A stretch of DNA of 64,000 nt from an uncultured Prevotellaceae bacterium (GTDB taxonomy: Bacteria; Bacteroidota; Bacteroidia; Bacteroidales; Bacteroidaceae), in assembly GCA_902779455.1 (NCBI GenBank), contig CACZBS010000004.1:1-64000 (forward strand). The letters are read 5' to 3'. The translations under genes were made by a program, and so were the position numbers. The notes under the pieces are model-generated. The model worked only from the letters and a program-made list of their open reading frames with translations. It searched no databases and had not been told where the DNA came from. Below, one piece after another: positions 50,552 to 58,321 of this stretch. Every line of letters starts with the position of its first letter. The first letter of the stretch is position 1.

Positions 50552-52246
50552 ATGATGACGAAGAGCAGAATATGCACCCTGGCAGCATGCCTCATGCTGG
50601 CAGGAGGAGTGAGCGGCCAGGTGTTCGACAACCTGCCCGATCCGATTGAAGATGTGAACAAGGTGGTCGACAACACCCCAGACTCGATAGCCAAAGCCCT
50701 GATGTCGCGCCCCAAGCCAGGCAGCACGCGTCGTGGCGATCATCCCGTGCTGTTCCTCATTGGCAACTCCACGATGCGCAACGGCACCCGTGGCGATGGT
50801 TCCAATGGTCAGTGGGGATGGGGATACTATGCAAATAAATACTTTAATGAGGATAAGATAACGGTTGAGAACCAAGCGCTTGGCGGTATGTCGACGCGTA
50901 CGTTCTATACGGATCTGTGGCCAGCCGTCCGTCAGGCGCTAAAGCCAGGCGACTGGGTCATCGTCTCCATTGGCCATAACGATGGCGGCGAGTTCTTCGA
51001 CCAGCGACGTGCACGCGCCGTCATCCCTGGCGTCGACCCTGATACGTGCTACGTGGGATTCAACCAGCGCACCCAGCGGCAGGACACCGTCTACAGTTAT
51101 GGCAACTATCTGCGCAGATATGTTTCTGAGATTCGTGCCGCTGGCGCCAATCCTATCCTCATGTCGCTCACCCCTCGTGATGCCTATGACGACAAGGGCC
51201 GTATCGTGCGCAAGCCGCAGACGGAATGGGCCGCCTACGTGGCTGCCATAGAGGGCGTCCCCTTCGTCGACCTGAACGAAATCTCTGGTGCGAAGCTCGA
51301 CTCGTATAGCCACTGGAAAGAGCAGTATCACTTCATGGGCGACAAGATCCACACTTCGAAGTTTGGCGCAGAGATGAACGCTCAGAGCGCCGCCGAGGGC
51401 ATCTGGCAGAGTCACAACCCGCAGCTGAAGCCCCTGCAGGCCATGATGCGCAACATGCCCGCCGATCATTACGACGTGAAGCGCGAGGCAGGCAAGCCCG
51501 TCGTCTTCTTCACTGGCGACTCCACAGTCAAGAACGCCGACAAGGACGACGACGGCATGTGGGGATGGGCTTCGCAGGCACAGACCGTCTTCGACGAATC
51601 GAAGATTACGCTGGTCAATGCCGCTCGTGCCGGCCGTTCTACGCGTACATTTATTAAGGAAGGACTTTGGGACAAGGTCTACAACTCGCTGCAGCCTGGC
51701 GATTTTGTCACGATCCAGTTTGGCCATAACGACATCTGTCCCATTACTGACAAGAAAGCACGTGGCGTCATTCCTGGCACGAAGGACACCCTCCATGTCT
51801 ATCATCTCGACAATGACACCTATGAGGTGGTCTATTCCTTCGGCTGGTATCTCAAGAAGATGATCGACGATGTGCGCGAGAAAGGGGCTACGCCCATACT
51901 TGTCTCGCTGACCCCGCGCAACGAGTGGCCAGAAGGGCGCATCGAACGACGCGACGACAGCTACGGCAAGTGGTATCGCGAGGTGGTCGGGCAGACGGGC
52001 GTGGAATTTGTCGACATGCACAATATCAGCGCCGACTTCCTCGACAAGAAGTTCGCCGTAAAGAAACTGCCTGAGGATAAAGAGAAGGCTAAGGCCAAGG
52101 TGGCGGAAATCAAGGAGAAGGCTGGCAAGTACTTCAAGAAAGATCATACGCATGCTTCGAAAATAGGCGCTCAGATGAACGCCCAGTCCATGGCCAAGGG
52201 GCTCCGTCAGAATGGCTCCGAACTGGCCAATTATCTGAAGAAATAG
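50552..52246 (+). CDS. Tandem SGNH (rhamnogalacturonan acetylesterase-like) hydrolase
   Basis: The 564-residue exported protein (signal peptide CTLAACLMLAGGVSG) contains two SGNH/GDSL esterase domains in a row. Domain 1 (about 60-290) has block I LFLIGNSTMRNG, VENQALGGMSTRTF, VIVSIGHNDGGEF and block V GDKIHTSKFGAEMNAQS. Domain 2 (about 310-564) has VFFTGDSTVKNAD, LVNAARAGRSTRTF, VTIQFGHNDICP and KDHTHASKIGAQMNAQS. Both keep the Ser and the Asp-x-x-His (DKIH, DHTH). Domain 1 has Asn for Asp in the GDS motif (GNS). Relatives remove acetyl groups from rhamnogalacturonan, which fits the GH28-GH2 pair 20 kb away. The second of two ATGs (50555) is also possible. Confidence 0.85.
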   Translation: MMTKSRICTLAACLMLAGGVSGQVFDNLPDPIEDVNKVVDNTPDSIAKALMSRPKPGSTRRGDHPVLFLIGNSTMRNGTRGDGSNGQWGWGYYANKYFNEDKITVENQALGGMSTRTFYTDLWPAVRQALKPGDWVIVSIGHNDGGEFFDQRRARAVIPGVDPDTCYVGFNQRTQRQDTVYSYGNYLRRYVSEIRAAGANPILMSLTPRDAYDDKGRIVRKPQTEWAAYVAAIEGVPFVDLNEISGAKLDSYSHWKEQYHFMGDKIHTSKFGAEMNAQSAAEGIWQSHNPQLKPLQAMMRNMPADHYDVKREAGKPVVFFTGDSTVKNADKDDDGMWGWASQAQTVFDESKITLVNAARAGRSTRTFIKEGLWDKVYNSLQPGDFVTIQFGHNDICPITDKKARGVIPGTKDTLHVYHLDNDTYEVVYSFGWYLKKMIDDVREKGATPILVSLTPRNEWPEGRIERRDDSYGKWYREVVGQTGVEFVDMHNISADFLDKKFAVKKLPEDKEKAKAKVAEIKEKAGKYFKKDHTHASKIGAQMNAQSMAKGLRQNGSELANYLKK

Positions 52247-52265
52247 ACATCATGTTGCCCAACTG

Positions 52266-52297
52266 TTTGCTTGTTTCATAAAAAAGTTGTAACTTTG
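52266..52297 (+). promoter_or_regulatory. Promoter of dnaG
   Basis: TTTG at 52266-52269, 20 nt, then TAACTTTG at 52290-52297. Only 10 nt separate the box from the ATG. Confidence 0.8.
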
Positions 52298-52307
52298 CAG
52301 GCGAATT

Positions 52308-54344
52308 ATGATAGACAGGGCAACAGTCGACAGGATTATCGACGCGGCAAAGATCGTCGACGTCGTAGGTGAGTTCGTGACGCTGAAGAAGGCGGGCGTG
52401 AACTATAAAGGCTTGTGCCCGTTCCACGACGACCGCAATCCGTCGTTCATGGTGTCGCCGACGAAGAACATCTGCCACTGCTTCGTGTGCGGCAAGGGTG
52501 GTACGCCTGTCGGCTTCCTCATGGAGCACGAGCAAATCACGTATCCCGAGGCCCTGCGCTGGCTGGCCAGGAAATACAACATAGAAATCGTCGAGAAGGA
52601 ACTGACCGACGAGGAGCGTGCCCAGCAGAGCGAGCGCGAATCGATGTTCGTCGTCAACGAGTGGGCCCGCGACTGGTTTCACGACACGCTGAAGAATTCG
52701 CCTGACGGCATCGCCATTGGCAAGCAATACTTCCGTAGTCGTGCCATCCGTGATGATATCATTGAGAAGTTTCAGCTTGGCTATGCACCACAGCGGCGCG
52801 ACGCTTTGTGCTCGGCTGCCATCGCGAAAGGCTACAAGAAGGATTTCCTCCTGAAGACGGGCCTCTGCATCGAGAACGAGAAAGGCATCTACGACCGATA
52901 TTCTGGGCGTGCCATCTTCCCGTGGCTTAACGTCTCTGGCAAGGTGGTCGCTTTCGGCGGGCGCGTGCTCGACTCGCGAACGAAGGGCGTCGCGCAGAAG
53001 TATGTCAATTCGCCCGACTCCGACATCTATCATAAGGAACGCGAGCTCTATGGCATCTATCAGGCCAAGAAGGCTATTGTCAAGGAAGACCGCGTCTTCA
53101 TGGTCGAGGGCTACACAGACGTCATAGCGATGCATCAGGCAGGCGTGGAGAACGTGGTGGCCAACAGCGGCACGGCCCTCTCCGTCTATCAGATCCGCCT
53201 GCTACATCGTTTCACTAACAATATCACGCTGCTCTACGACGGCGATGAGGCTGGCATCCACGCCGCCATGCGTGGTACGGACATGCTGCTCGAAGAGGGC
53301 ATGAACATCAAGGTGCTGCTCCTGCCTGACGGCGACGATCCGGATAGCTTCGCCCGCAAGCATTCGACGGAAGAGTTGAAACGCTATATTGACGAACACC
53401 AGACGGACTTCATCACGTTCAAGAGCCGATTGACGGTCGAGAACGTCTCTGACCCCGTGAAGCGTTCGGAAGGCATCGGGGGCATCGTCAAGAGTATCTC
53501 AGTCATCCCTGACCAGATCCTGCGCTCCACGTACATCAGTGAATTCTCGCGTCGCATCGGCATGAAGGAGCAGACCCTCATCGCCGAGATGAACAAATAT
53601 ATCCGACGAAGCTTAGAGGAAAAAGAAAAGGAACGCGAGCGCGAACAGCGGCGTCAGCAACCCGCCACGGCAGCAGCGCCATTGCCGCCGCAGACAGGCA
53701 TGCCTGACGTGCCGCCCGTATACATCCCTGGCGAAGGCTTTGCCGAGCCGCAAGCGATGACTCCCCCTCCGACGGAGGAACCGCTGGCACTGCATACGCC
53801 ACAGGAGCAAGCTTCGAAGGTGGAACTGCTGCTCATCCGCGAGGTGGTCAGACATGGCGAGGAGATCATCTTCGACAACGTCGAGACGGAGGATGGAGGC
53901 ACGGTTACGCTTAACGTGGCCCAATACATCGACTTCGATCTCAGCCAGGACGGTCTTCAGCTGACATTGCCCGTCTACAGACAGATCCTGCAGGAGGCCG
54001 TAGCCCATAGCGGAGAGCCCGATTTCAAAGCAGAGGCCTACTTCTGCGGTCATCCTGATCTAGAGGTCAGCCAGTTGGCAACGAGTGTTGCCATCGACCG
54101 CCATCAGCTTGGCCGACGCTTTGTCGTGGAGGAGCGCGAAGGCTCGCTCTGCCATCGGGTACGCCATCTGATGATGGACTTCCGCCTTGATCTCATGGAG
54201 GCTCGTCTGCGTAGCATCCAGCAGAAGTTGCGGACAGCGGGCGGCGACATGAAACGTATGATGCAATTATTACAAGAACATAAGGATACCAAAGAGATTC
54301 GCGATGCACTGGCACGTCAGCTGGGCAGCGATCTCGTTGTTTAA
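52308..54344 (+). CDS. dnaG: DNA primase
   Basis: The 678-residue primase makes RNA primers at the replication fork. It has an N-terminal zinc ribbon (LCPFHDDRNPSF with ICHCFVCGKGGTPVGF, the C-x2-H...C-x2-C set). The RNA polymerase/TOPRIM core follows (FGGRVLD, VEGYTDVIAMHQAG, LLYDGDEAGIHAAMRG, LLPDGDDPDSFARKH). A proline-rich linker leads to a C-terminal helical domain that should bind DnaB helicase. Length and order are typical. The ATG at 52308 starts 10 nt after the -7 box, so the transcript is nearly leaderless. It is followed closely by queD. Confidence 0.95.
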   Translation: MIDRATVDRIIDAAKIVDVVGEFVTLKKAGVNYKGLCPFHDDRNPSFMVSPTKNICHCFVCGKGGTPVGFLMEHEQITYPEALRWLARKYNIEIVEKELTDEERAQQSERESMFVVNEWARDWFHDTLKNSPDGIAIGKQYFRSRAIRDDIIEKFQLGYAPQRRDALCSAAIAKGYKKDFLLKTGLCIENEKGIYDRYSGRAIFPWLNVSGKVVAFGGRVLDSRTKGVAQKYVNSPDSDIYHKERELYGIYQAKKAIVKEDRVFMVEGYTDVIAMHQAGVENVVANSGTALSVYQIRLLHRFTNNITLLYDGDEAGIHAAMRGTDMLLEEGMNIKVLLLPDGDDPDSFARKHSTEELKRYIDEHQTDFITFKSRLTVENVSDPVKRSEGIGGIVKSISVIPDQILRSTYISEFSRRIGMKEQTLIAEMNKYIRRSLEEKEKEREREQRRQQPATAAAPLPPQTGMPDVPPVYIPGEGFAEPQAMTPPPTEEPLALHTPQEQASKVELLLIREVVRHGEEIIFDNVETEDGGTVTLNVAQYIDFDLSQDGLQLTLPVYRQILQEAVAHSGEPDFKAEAYFCGHPDLEVSQLATSVAIDRHQLGRRFVVEEREGSLCHRVRHLMMDFRLDLMEARLRSIQQKLRTAGGDMKRMMQLLQEHKDTKEIRDALARQLGSDLVV

Positions 54345-54357
54345 AACGAAAGATGTT

Positions 54358-54690
54358 ATGTATTATATCAGTAAAAGAATCGAAGTATCGGCCAGCCATC
54401 GTCTGGAGTTGGATTACGACAGCAAGTGCAGTCAGCTGCATGGTCATAACTGGATCATCACGATCTACTGCAAGGCAGAAAAGCTGAATCAGAACGGCAT
54501 GGTTGTAGACTTTACGGAAGTGAAGCGCAAGATCAAACGTCCGCTCGACCATCAGAACCTGAACGACGTGCTGCCTTTCAATCCCACGGCCGAAAACATC
54601 GCCCGCTGGTGTGTAGAGCAGATTCCGCAGTGCTATAAGGCCACCGTTCAGGAGAGCGAGGGCAACATGGCTTGCTATGAGGAAGATTGA
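54358..54690 (+). CDS. queD: 6-carboxytetrahydropterin synthase
   Basis: The 110-residue QueD converts dihydroneopterin triphosphate to 6-carboxytetrahydropterin in queuosine synthesis. The zinc His residues are in VSASHRL and LHGHNW, the catalytic Cys in KCSQLHGHNW, and the Asp/His and Glu residues in PLDHQNLND and VQESEGNMACYEE. It is short but complete. The ATG at 54358 follows the dnaG stop by 13 nt. QueE follows after 35 nt, so the two enzymes of consecutive steps are adjacent. Confidence 0.93.
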   Translation: MYYISKRIEVSASHRLELDYDSKCSQLHGHNWIITIYCKAEKLNQNGMVVDFTEVKRKIKRPLDHQNLNDVLPFNPTAENIARWCVEQIPQCYKATVQESEGNMACYEED

Positions 54691-54725
54691 GGATCTGGAA
54701 TCAAGGAATAAAAGCCTTTTGGAGG

Positions 54726-55322
54726 ATGTTGCGAGTCAATGACATATTCTATTCCCTGCAGGGCGAAGGGCACAACGTAGGACGTGCGGCGGTGTTCATC
54801 CGATTCGCCGGATGCAACCTTCGATGTCCGTTCTGCGACACAGAGTTCGAATCGTTCCGAGAAATGACGGCCGACGAAATCATTGAGGCCATTGCGCCCT
54901 TTGAGAGCCGGTTTGTCGTTCTCACAGGAGGCGAACCGACCCTTCAGGTGGACGAGGCTTTTGTTGACCTGCTCCATACTCATGGCTACGAGGTGGCTAT
55001 GGAGAGTAACGGGACCATCCCTGCTCCGCGAAACCTCGACTGGCTGACCGTCTCGCCGAAACGCCCTCTCAAAGAAGGGTGGGGAAGTGAGATGAAGCAT
55101 CCTGACGAAATAAAGATCGTGTTCACCTCGGCCGAAGACGTCGAGACGATTTATGGCTCTCTTACGCCTACAAGGCTGGGAGCTTCGCTCTACCTTCAGC
55201 CTTGCGACACAGGCGATGCTGAACGCAACCGCAGCATCGTGGCAGCCTGTGTTGACTACATCAAGCGTCACCCCGAGTGGCGTCTCTCGCTACAGACACA
55301 TAAGCTGATAGGAATAGAATGA
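54726..55322 (+). CDS. queE: 7-carboxy-7-deazaguanine synthase
   Basis: The 198-residue radical SAM enzyme makes 7-carboxy-7-deazaguanine from the QueD product. The 4Fe-4S motif is GCNLRCPFCDTEF (C-x3-C-x2-C). VNDIFYSLQGEGHNVGRAAV precedes it. VVLTGGEPTLQ binds SAM, and MESNGTIPAP and YLQPCDTGD follow. The ATG at 54726 starts MLRVNDIFYS, the normal N-terminus; an in-frame TTG at 54687 is less likely. It overlaps the cls start by 4 nt. Confidence 0.93.
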   Translation: MLRVNDIFYSLQGEGHNVGRAAVFIRFAGCNLRCPFCDTEFESFREMTADEIIEAIAPFESRFVVLTGGEPTLQVDEAFVDLLHTHGYEVAMESNGTIPAPRNLDWLTVSPKRPLKEGWGSEMKHPDEIKIVFTSAEDVETIYGSLTPTRLGASLYLQPCDTGDAERNRSIVAACVDYIKRHPEWRLSLQTHKLIGIE

Positions 55323-56734
55323 GCTTGCAAGGACTGTTATTCATTCTGTATCAGATGGTGGTCATTGGGGCTGTCATCCATGTGCTGATGGATAATCGCC
55401 AGCCTGCCAAGACGATGGCTTGGGCACTCGTCATCTACTTCGTCCCCGTTATCGGCATCATTGCCTACATCTTTTTCGGAGTGAACACACGCAAGGAACG
55501 CATGGTGAGCCGCCGCTCGATGGATGCACTGACGAAGCGCTCGATGCTTGGATTTGTAGAGCAGCGCGACCTGATCTTGCCTGACGCCCAGAAACCCCTC
55601 ATTGACCTGTTTGTCAACGAGAGCTTTTCTCTCCCCTTCAGCGGTAGCGACGTCCAGGTCCAGACAAGTGGCTACGAATTCTTTCCGTCGCTACTTCGCG
55701 ACATTGCCAGTGCCACCAGTCATATCCACATTGATATATATATATTCGAGGACGACGCGCTTGGACGGCTCATAGCTGATGCCCTTGTGGCTAAGTCGCA
55801 CCAAGGAGTGGAAGTGCGTATTGTATATGACGACGTAGGATGCTGGAATGTGCCTGCCAGGTTCTTTGAGCGCATGCGGCGCGAAGGTATTGAGGTCGAG
55901 CCCTTCATGCCTGTCCGCTTCCCATCTTTTGCCCGCCGGGCCAACTATCGCAACCATCGCAAGATCTTTATCATTGACGGACGGGTCGGCTATGTCGGGG
56001 GAATGAACATTGCCGTGCGCTATGTGAAGGACGGTTGGCGCGACACGATGTTGCGCATTGAGGGTAGGGGAGTCTATGCCCTTCAGCGTGCCTTCCTCAT
56101 TGACTGGTACTTTGTCGACACGTCGCTGCTCAGCGAGGCCAAGTATTATCCTCCCTCACTCGCGAAAACTCATCACGTGAAGGATTCGCTCCTTCAGGTT
56201 GTCACGAGCAGTCCTACGGCAGAAGAGGCTGAAATCATGCAGGGCTATGTGCGCATCATTCTTGCTGCCCGTCGCTATGTCTATATCGAGACTCCCTATT
56301 TCCTGCCGACAGAAATAGTATTCTATGCTTTGAAGACGGCTTCTCTCTCTGGTGTGGATGTGAGGGTGATGGTGCCTATGCGTAGTGATGCCCGTTTCAC
56401 GGAGTGGGCCAGCCGCAGTTTCTTGCGTCGTGCTGTCGAGGCGGGCGTGCAGGTCCTGCTTTACAAACCAGGTTTTCTCCACTCGAAGATGCTTGTTAGC
56501 GATGATGTGGTATCTTCGTGCGGTTCTACGAACGTTGACTTCCGTTCATTTGAAAACAATTTTGAGGCTAATGCCTTTGTATACGGCAATGCAACAGCGC
56601 AAAGGCTTCGTGATGTATTCCTTGATGATGAGCGTCATTGCGTGCCGCTCACGTCGATGGCGGACTTGATGCGTCCCCGCTTCCTGACACGACTTGTCGA
56701 GTCGTTTGCCCGTTTGTTCTCTCCGTTGCTTTAA
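55319..56734 (+). CDS. cls: Cardiolipin synthase (phospholipase D family)
   Basis: The 471-residue membrane enzyme joins two phosphatidylglycerols into cardiolipin. Two N-terminal helices (LLFILYQMVVIGAVIHVLM and WALVIYFVPVIGIIAYIFFG) precede two PLD domains. HKD motif 1 is NYRNHRKIFIIDGRVGYVGG (about 212) and HKD motif 2 is FLHSKMLVSDDVVSSCGST (about 385), both complete H-x-K-x4-D. The start overlaps the queE stop (ATGA). It converges with rsmD; the stops overlap by 4 nt. Confidence 0.93.
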   Translation: MSLQGLLFILYQMVVIGAVIHVLMDNRQPAKTMAWALVIYFVPVIGIIAYIFFGVNTRKERMVSRRSMDALTKRSMLGFVEQRDLILPDAQKPLIDLFVNESFSLPFSGSDVQVQTSGYEFFPSLLRDIASATSHIHIDIYIFEDDALGRLIADALVAKSHQGVEVRIVYDDVGCWNVPARFFERMRREGIEVEPFMPVRFPSFARRANYRNHRKIFIIDGRVGYVGGMNIAVRYVKDGWRDTMLRIEGRGVYALQRAFLIDWYFVDTSLLSEAKYYPPSLAKTHHVKDSLLQVVTSSPTAEEAEIMQGYVRIILAARRYVYIETPYFLPTEIVFYALKTASLSGVDVRVMVPMRSDARFTEWASRSFLRRAVEAGVQVLLYKPGFLHSKMLVSDDVVSSCGSTNVDFRSFENNFEANAFVYGNATAQRLRDVFLDDERHCVPLTSMADLMRPRFLTRLVESFARLFSPLL

Positions 56735-57276
56735 CGACGGAAGATCGTGAAGTTCACGCTGCCATATTCGCGGTGGTCTGCAAAGTTCGGATGATCCGTG
56801 AATGAATGGTTTGAGCCGTGCTCAAAGACAAAGATTCCCCCAGGCTTAAGCAAATCCTTCGAGAAAATGAGATCAGGGATTGATGGCAGTTGTTCAAGGG
56901 CGTAAGGGGGGTCGGCAAAGATGAAGTCAAACTTCTGGTGGCAGCTCTTGACGAATCGGAAAACGTCGCCACGGATGGGGATGGCAACTGATGAGTGCTG
57001 GTCGCCCAATAGTTTCCTGAGGCATTCCTGAATGAAACGGTGGTGGTCGCGGTCAAGCTCTACACTGACTACCTGACTGCATCCTCTCGAGAGAAGCTCC
57101 AGCGTAATACTACCTGTTCCGGCAAAGAGGTCAAGAGCCGTAGCGTCTTCAAGGTCAATGTATTGTGTCAGAACGTTGAAGATGTTCTCCTTGGCGAAGT
57201 CGGTTGTAGGGCGTGCTTTGAACGTGCGCGGTATATCGAACCGTCTTCCTTTATATTTACCTGTAATGATTCTCAT
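56731..57276 (-). CDS. rsmD: 16S rRNA (guanine966-N2)-methyltransferase
   Basis: The 181-residue SAM-dependent enzyme methylates G966 of 16S rRNA during 30S assembly. It has MRIITGKYKGRRF, RPTTDFAKENIFNVL, LDLFAGTGSITLELLSRG (SAM loop), and the catalytic FIFADPPYALEQL (D-P-P-Y). The ATG at 57276 begins the conserved start; longer versions would extend into the DUF3822 gene. It overlaps the upstream DUF3822 gene by 4 nt. Confidence 0.93.
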   Translation of the reverse strand: MRIITGKYKGRRFDIPRTFKARPTTDFAKENIFNVLTQYIDLEDATALDLFAGTGSITLELLSRGCSQVVSVELDRDHHRFIQECLRKLLGDQHSSVAIPIRGDVFRFVKSCHQKFDFIFADPPYALEQLPSIPDLIFSKDLLKPGGIFVFEHGSNHSFTDHPNFADHREYGSVNFTIFRR

Positions 57277-58082
57277 CGTCCTATGAGGAAAAGTGTTTGC
57301 AGATCGTAGGGCATACCGTTTGGCAGTCTGACAGCAGACTGCTGGAAGTCGGCTTGCGGATTGACTGTGAAGACTCGCTGCAGATATCGTCGGAGCTGGG
57401 CCGTGAGCCATTCCTGATCAGGCATGTTGCCTGCCAGGTGGAGCTCGTCATCGGCAACACTGAGCTGTAGCTGCTTCCATACATAAAGTAAGAAGTATAG
57501 CGCATCATGACTTCGCCCTGCTTCATACGAGTTGAAGAACTTGAAACGGTTCTGTTGAAAGCAAAAGACGTCGAGGCGGCGTTCGTGGAAATAGCCGAAG
57601 AGCTTGCGTGAGGCACCTGTATAGCTGCGCTGATGCAGATGCCTCCAAACGGGGCTGGCTGCTGCGACGACCTGGACGTCGCTGAAGTGGTCGTCGACGA
57701 CGAGCCTGAGGTCGCGATTGATAGCAAAGAGCGCCACGCAGTTGAGGTCGGGCACAACGTTGAAGCACGTGACGTCCTGAGCCGTCTGCGGGAAGGCGTG
57801 GTGAAGCATGTCGTCCATCGTCTGTTCACTGAAAAGGTCGACGGGCACGAGCAGCACGTCGGCATCGAGCATCAGGCGGACACGGGGTGGGGCCTGCAGC
57901 AACAGGTCGCTTGTCTTGAAAGCTTCGCGCAGATTGGCTGCAATACTCACTCCGCTCTTCACCACATAGGGCTCGTAGACAATGCTTTGCTGGCCTTCAT
58001 TGCTGCTGTATGCCGCGAATGCCATGGTTCCCCGTCCGATGCGCAGGGTCAGCCGTTGCTTGGTGTTACTTTTGGCTTGCAT
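57273..58082 (-). CDS. DUF3822-family protein
   Basis: The 269-residue soluble protein belongs to the DUF3822 family, which in Bacteroidetes sits next to rsmD. It looks like an ASKHA-type (actin/hexokinase-like) fold with no clear nucleotide motif: LTLRIGRGTMAFAAY, FNVVPDLNCVALFAINRDL, YFHERRLDVFCFQQNRFKFF and FLLYVWKQLQLS. The function is unknown. A role beside the 16S methyltransferase is only suggested by neighbourhood. Its start lies inside the small membrane protein gene in another frame. Confidence 0.8.
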   Translation of the reverse strand: MQAKSNTKQRLTLRIGRGTMAFAAYSSNEGQQSIVYEPYVVKSGVSIAANLREAFKTSDLLLQAPPRVRLMLDADVLLVPVDLFSEQTMDDMLHHAFPQTAQDVTCFNVVPDLNCVALFAINRDLRLVVDDHFSDVQVVAAASPVWRHLHQRSYTGASRKLFGYFHERRLDVFCFQQNRFKFFNSYEAGRSHDALYFLLYVWKQLQLSVADDELHLAGNMPDQEWLTAQLRRYLQRVFTVNPQADFQQSAVRLPNGMPYDLQTLFLIGR

Positions 58083-58203
58083 GTTCTGTCATGTTGTGGC
58101 TGCTTTGCGCCTCGTTGGCGATGCTTCCGGCACATATTGCCACGAGGGCCGATGCCAGAAGCAGAAGCAGCATGTTGATATAAAGATCTGAGCGTCTCAT
58201 CAT
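58066..58203 (-). CDS. Small membrane protein overlapping the DUF3822 start
   Basis: The minus-strand ORF encodes 45 residues: MMRRSDLYINMLLLLLASALV then AICAGS and a polar tail. It has a basic start and one hydrophobic helix, so either a membrane-anchored micropeptide or a signal-like peptide. A consensus -7 box ends 22 nt upstream, and no other gene starts closer. Its stop is 17 nt inside the DUF3822 gene, in another frame, which would couple their translation. Too short for the usual gene finders. Confidence 0.55.
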   Translation of the reverse strand: MMRRSDLYINMLLLLLASALVAICAGSIANEAQSSHNMTEHASQK

Positions 58204-58225
58204 ACGTCGTCTCACTTCCGAGCTG

Positions 58226-58233
58226 CAAAGTTA
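58226..58233 (-). promoter_or_regulatory. -7 element of the small protein-DUF3822-rsmD operon
   Basis: CAAAGTTA on the plus strand reads TAACTTTG on the minus strand. Confidence 0.65.
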
Positions 58234-58263
58234 CGACTTTTTTGAGGAGATTTGGGCTATAGT

Positions 58264-58283
58264 GGAGTTAAAGGGAGTTAAAG
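58264..58283. repeat. 20-nt repeat GGAGTTAAAGGGAGTTAAAG
   Basis: Exact reverse complement of the 20 bases at 17566-17585. Here it ends 25 nt upstream of the TATCTTTG box of the helicase gene. Confidence 0.7.
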
Positions 58284-58308
58284 TCGCAAAGTTTTTTCGT
58301 AAATTGAC

Positions 58309-58316
58309 TATCTTTG
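58309..58316 (+). promoter_or_regulatory. -7 element of the RecD-like helicase gene
   Basis: TATCTTTG at 58309-58316 ends 5 nt before the ATG at 58322, so the mRNA would be leaderless. Confidence 0.65.
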
Positions 58317-58321
58317 CATGC

